Below, one piece after another: positions 62,258-64,000 of a stretch of DNA of 64,000 nucleotides. This DNA comes from Clostridiales bacterium (GTDB lineage Bacteria > Bacillota > Clostridia > Oscillospirales > Oscillospiraceae): NCBI GenBank assembly GCA_022787565.1, contig JALFVN010000028.1, forward strand, positions 62,001 through 126,000. Reading direction: 5' to 3'. A model generated the notes under the pieces. It was not told the DNA's origin and did no database searches. It saw only the letters and a list, made by a program, of their open reading frames with translations. The first letter of the stretch is position 1; every line of letters starts with the position of its first letter. The position numbers and the translations under genes were made by a program.

Positions 62258-62273
62258 TTCAAAAGACTATAAC
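62245..62273 (+). promoter_or_regulatory. Sigma-A promoter of hsp20
   Basis: A perfect TTGACA, a 17-base spacer and TATAAC. The right half of the CIRCE operator covers the -35 box and the start of the spacer. The leader is about 72 bases. Confidence 0.85.
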
Positions 62274-62351
62274 GTGATCGTACCGAGCGGGAGGACCAAA
62301 AAGGTTCCCTCACAAAGGGCATTAGGATAAGAATGAATGGAGGAATGACTT

Positions 62352-62798
62352 ATGATGCCCAGTATTTTTGGTGAAAACCTGTTCGACGATTTCTTTGATG
62401 ATGACTTTGCCATGTTCCACGAACACGGCGGGCGTGATCCGCTCTACGGCAAGCACGCCAAGAACCTGATGAAGACCGACGTACGCGAGACCGAGGACAG
62501 CTACGAGCTGGATATTGACCTGCCCGGCTTTAAGAAGGACGAGATCGACCTTGGCCTGAACGACGGCTACCTGACCATCAGCGCCGCCAAGGGCCTTGAC
62601 AAGGACACAGAGGACAAGAAGGGCAAATACATCCGTCAGGAGCGCTATGCCGGCACATGCAGCCGCAGCTTCTTTGTTGGTGAGGCAGTGGCGCCGGAGG
62701 AAGTTTCCGCGAAGTTTGAGGATGGCATCCTCAGGATCACGCTGCCCAAGAAGACGGAAAAGAAACTGCCTGAAAAAAAGACCATCGCCATTAAGTAA
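62352..62798 (+). CDS. hsp20: Hsp20/alpha-crystallin small heat-shock protein
   Basis: An ATP-independent holdase of 148 residues that binds unfolding proteins. The alpha-crystallin domain runs from about residue 37 (KTDVRETEDSYELDIDLPGF) to 135, with the A-x-x-x-n-G-v-L-like end GILRITLPKK. The IxI-type tail is present as TIAIK. GGAGG lies eight bases before the first of two ATGs. A CIRCE site and consensus promoter show HrcA control, which is less common for hsp20 than for groE or dnaK. DUF308 follows by 38 bp and may be co-transcribed. Confidence 0.96.
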   Translation: MMPSIFGENLFDDFFDDDFAMFHEHGGRDPLYGKHAKNLMKTDVRETEDSYELDIDLPGFKKDEIDLGLNDGYLTISAAKGLDKDTEDKKGKYIRQERYAGTCSRSFFVGEAVAPEEVSAKFEDGILRITLPKKTEKKLPEKKTIAIK

Positions 62799-62836
62799 GT
62801 AAGAATAAGAACGGTAACAGAACGGAGGCCGTCACA

Positions 62837-63370
62837 ATGAATAAAACTTTTTCCCGTGTCCTGTGGGTGATAGCAGGCATACTGCTTGTAATCGCCGGTA
62901 TTATCTGCCTGAGAAATCCCGATGTGGCTCTCGGCAGTCTGTCTTTGATGCTCGGCATCACGATGCTGTTTTCCGGGATTGTGGACATTGTGATTTTTGC
63001 CGGTGCACACAACTATGTTGCCGGTTCCGGCTGGTTTCTGCTTGACGGCATTGTGACGGTACTGCTGTCCCTGTTCGTTCTATGCAATGATCTGTTCACT
63101 GCTATCGCCCTGCCCTTTATTTTCGGCATGTGGCTGCTGTTTTCCGGCATTGCCAAGTTTGTCAACTCCTTTGACCTGCAGCGTCTGGGCGTGCGGGGCT
63201 GGGGCTGGTTCACCGCTTTGGGCGTGCTGCTGGCAGTGGCAGGTTTTGTCTCTTTCCTCTCGCCTATGGCAAGCATTTTCGCCATGGCGGTAATCGTCGG
63301 CATGCTGCTGATCATCCAGGGCATAGCATTTATCGTGCGCGGCTGCTTCTCCAGTCGGCTCTGGCTGTAA
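62837..63370 (+). CDS. DUF308 (HdeD-like) membrane protein
   Basis: A 177-residue protein with six predicted helices in three pairs, the layout of the DUF308/HdeD family (for example VLWVIAGILLVIAGIICL and LGVLLAVAGFVSFLSP). HdeD is linked to acid stress in E. coli; function in Clostridia is unknown. It lies 38 bp after hsp20 with a GGAGG ribosome site and no hairpin between, so it may belong to the same heat-shock transcript. Confidence 0.88.
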   Translation: MNKTFSRVLWVIAGILLVIAGIICLRNPDVALGSLSLMLGITMLFSGIVDIVIFAGAHNYVAGSGWFLLDGIVTVLLSLFVLCNDLFTAIALPFIFGMWLLFSGIAKFVNSFDLQRLGVRGWGWFTALGVLLAVAGFVSFLSPMASIFAMAVIVGMLLIIQGIAFIVRGCFSSRLWL

Positions 63371-63395
63371 ACAAAAATAGAGCGGGTATAATATG

Positions 63396-63422
63396 ACCGC
63401 CGGGGCAAAATGCCTCGGCGGT
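63396..63422 (+). terminator. Terminator of hsp20-DUF308
   Basis: ACCGCCGGGGCA and TGCCTCGGCGGT pair over 12 bp (one G-T) with a three-base loop, followed by TTTTC and further T-rich sequence. It also faces the end of dut. Confidence 0.85.
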
Positions 63423-63436
63423 TTTCTGCTTTTCTT

Positions 63437-63865
63437 TTATTTTTTTCCTGTGGAGCCAAAGCCGCCGCGGCTTTTGTCTTTCAGGTGCTCCACCGTTTCG
63501 AATTCGATGGGCGGCTGCTTTTCCATGATACGAAACTGGCAGATACGGTCATTCTTCCGGATCACAGTGTCTCTCAGGGCATAGGCGGGCATTTTCCACT
63601 CGTCCTCCTCGCCGCAGAAGGAATTGTCGATCACGCCCACGCTGTTGGTGGCAATGATGCCAAAATTTTTGAAGGTGCTGCTGCGGGGGGCCACATGGGC
63701 CTCATAGCCTTCGGGCAAGATCATGCCCACGCCCAGACGGAGAAAGCGAAACTCCCCCGCCTTCATCTCCACATCCTCGGCGGCGCGCAGGTCGATCCAG
63801 TCCCCCTGGGCAATCTTTTCGATTTTGATTAAATCGTCAACGAAATACTTGACTTGAATTTTCAT
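63437..63865 (-). CDS. dut: dUTP diphosphatase (trimeric dUTPase)
   Basis: Hydrolyses dUTP to dUMP, keeping uracil out of DNA and feeding dTMP synthesis. The 142-residue protein has motif 1 [11 protein letters not shown], motif 2 [12 protein letters not shown], motif 3 [17 protein letters not shown], motif 4 NDRICQFRI and motif 5 [10 protein letters not shown]. It is a little shorter in the N-terminus than E. coli Dut. The ATG at 63865 has only a weak ribosome site (GAGTGAG). It is convergent with the DUF308 gene. Confidence 0.93.
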   Translation of the reverse strand: MKIQVKYFVDDLIKIEKIAQGDWIDLRAAEDVEMKAGEFRFLRLGVGMILPEGYEAHVAPRSSTFKNFGIIATNSVGVIDNSFCGEEDEWKMPAYALRDTVIRKNDRICQFRIMEKQPPIEFETVEHLKDKSRGGFGSTGKK

Positions 63866-63886
63866 CTTGTTATCTCACTCTGTTTA

Positions 63887-63915
63887 TTGACTAATCTTAT
63901 GATTATGGATAAAAT
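63887..63915 (+). promoter_or_regulatory. Sigma-A promoter of the last gene
   Basis: TTGACT, 17 bases, TAAAAT on the plus strand, about 41 bases upstream of the start codon at 63957. Confidence 0.7.
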
Positions 63916-63956
63916 AGAACCATGAGAAATGGTATCATATGAAGGAGGATATTTCA

Positions 63957-64000
63957 ATGCCAAGTTTCCGTGATTTCACTTTTGCATCCAGCACCGGCAA
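63957..64000 (+). CDS. Start of a gene cut by the window edge
   Basis: ATG with AAGGAGG eight bases upstream and a good promoter. Only about 14 residues are visible (MPSFRDFTFASSTG). This beginning resembles the N-terminus of alpha/beta-hydrolase lysophospholipase-like proteins, but so short a piece cannot support a function. Confidence 0.6.
   Translation, partial: MPSFRDFTFASSTG

Overview
The window reads as a chromosomal segment of a spore-forming, Gram-positive anaerobe of the class Clostridia, most likely the Oscillospiraceae/Ruminococcaceae side of that class. The grounds are an alpha/beta-type small acid-soluble spore protein, a group B [FeFe]-hydrogenase, acetate kinase beside TmcAL, the CdaA-CdaR c-di-AMP pair, RemA, RqcH, Mini-III and RecD2, all in moderately GC-rich DNA with clear Shine-Dalgarno sites. 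Genus is not resolved. No phage, insertion sequence, CRISPR array or conjugative module is visible; this is mostly core chromosome, and about 85% of the genes lie on the minus strand.

Layout. 1-10.7 kb (minus) is one long informational superoperon: cdaA-cdaR-rseC-yicC-remA-gmk-rpoZ-priA-def-fmt-rsmB-rlmN. It links c-di-AMP signalling, GMP kinase, RNA polymerase omega, replication restart and translation start/rRNA modification. 10.7-21 kb (minus) holds a cysteine desulfurase/DUF3343 pair, ispD-ispF, a stand-alone mreB, comF-recD2, uvrA and a YbaK-type deacylase. 21-25 kb holds a TetR regulator, a HAD phosphatase, a nitroreductase and a P1B-like ATPase whose signature motifs are degenerate. 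25-30 kb is more accessory: the spore protein with a duplicated terminator around a hairpin-rich element, a two-component system, the hydrogenase with a partner membrane protein, and tRNA-Thr(CGT). 30.5-37.2 kb is radC-tsaD-rimI-polA-uvrB. 37.3-41.5 kb (plus) is MoxR-DUF58-transglutaminase. 42-45.4 kb has a PAP2 phosphatase, rqcH and mrnC. 45.4-53.4 kb has ftsK/spoIIIE, uppP, tepA and the operon prfA-(tsaC-coaE fusion)-M18 aminopeptidase. 53.8-58.8 kb is a complete branched-chain amino acid ABC transporter (livJHMGF). 58.9-61.4 kb has tmcAL divergent from ackA. 61.4-62.2 kb is a scar of two truncated genes. 62.2-64 kb has a CIRCE-controlled hsp20, a DUF308 membrane protein, dut and the start of one more gene.

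The most unusual signals are two hairpin-rich intergenic elements (about 25.07-25.36 kb and 53.61-53.82 kb). They share terminal inverted repeats and each is flanked by two copies of the local terminator hairpin. Others are a REP-like 88-bp repeat present twice, the degenerate P1B ATPase, the TsaC-CoaE fusion, and an E97 replacement in the RqcH 'DR' motif. Promoters listed are matches to the sigma-A consensus found by eye with 16-17 bp spacing; none has been tested.
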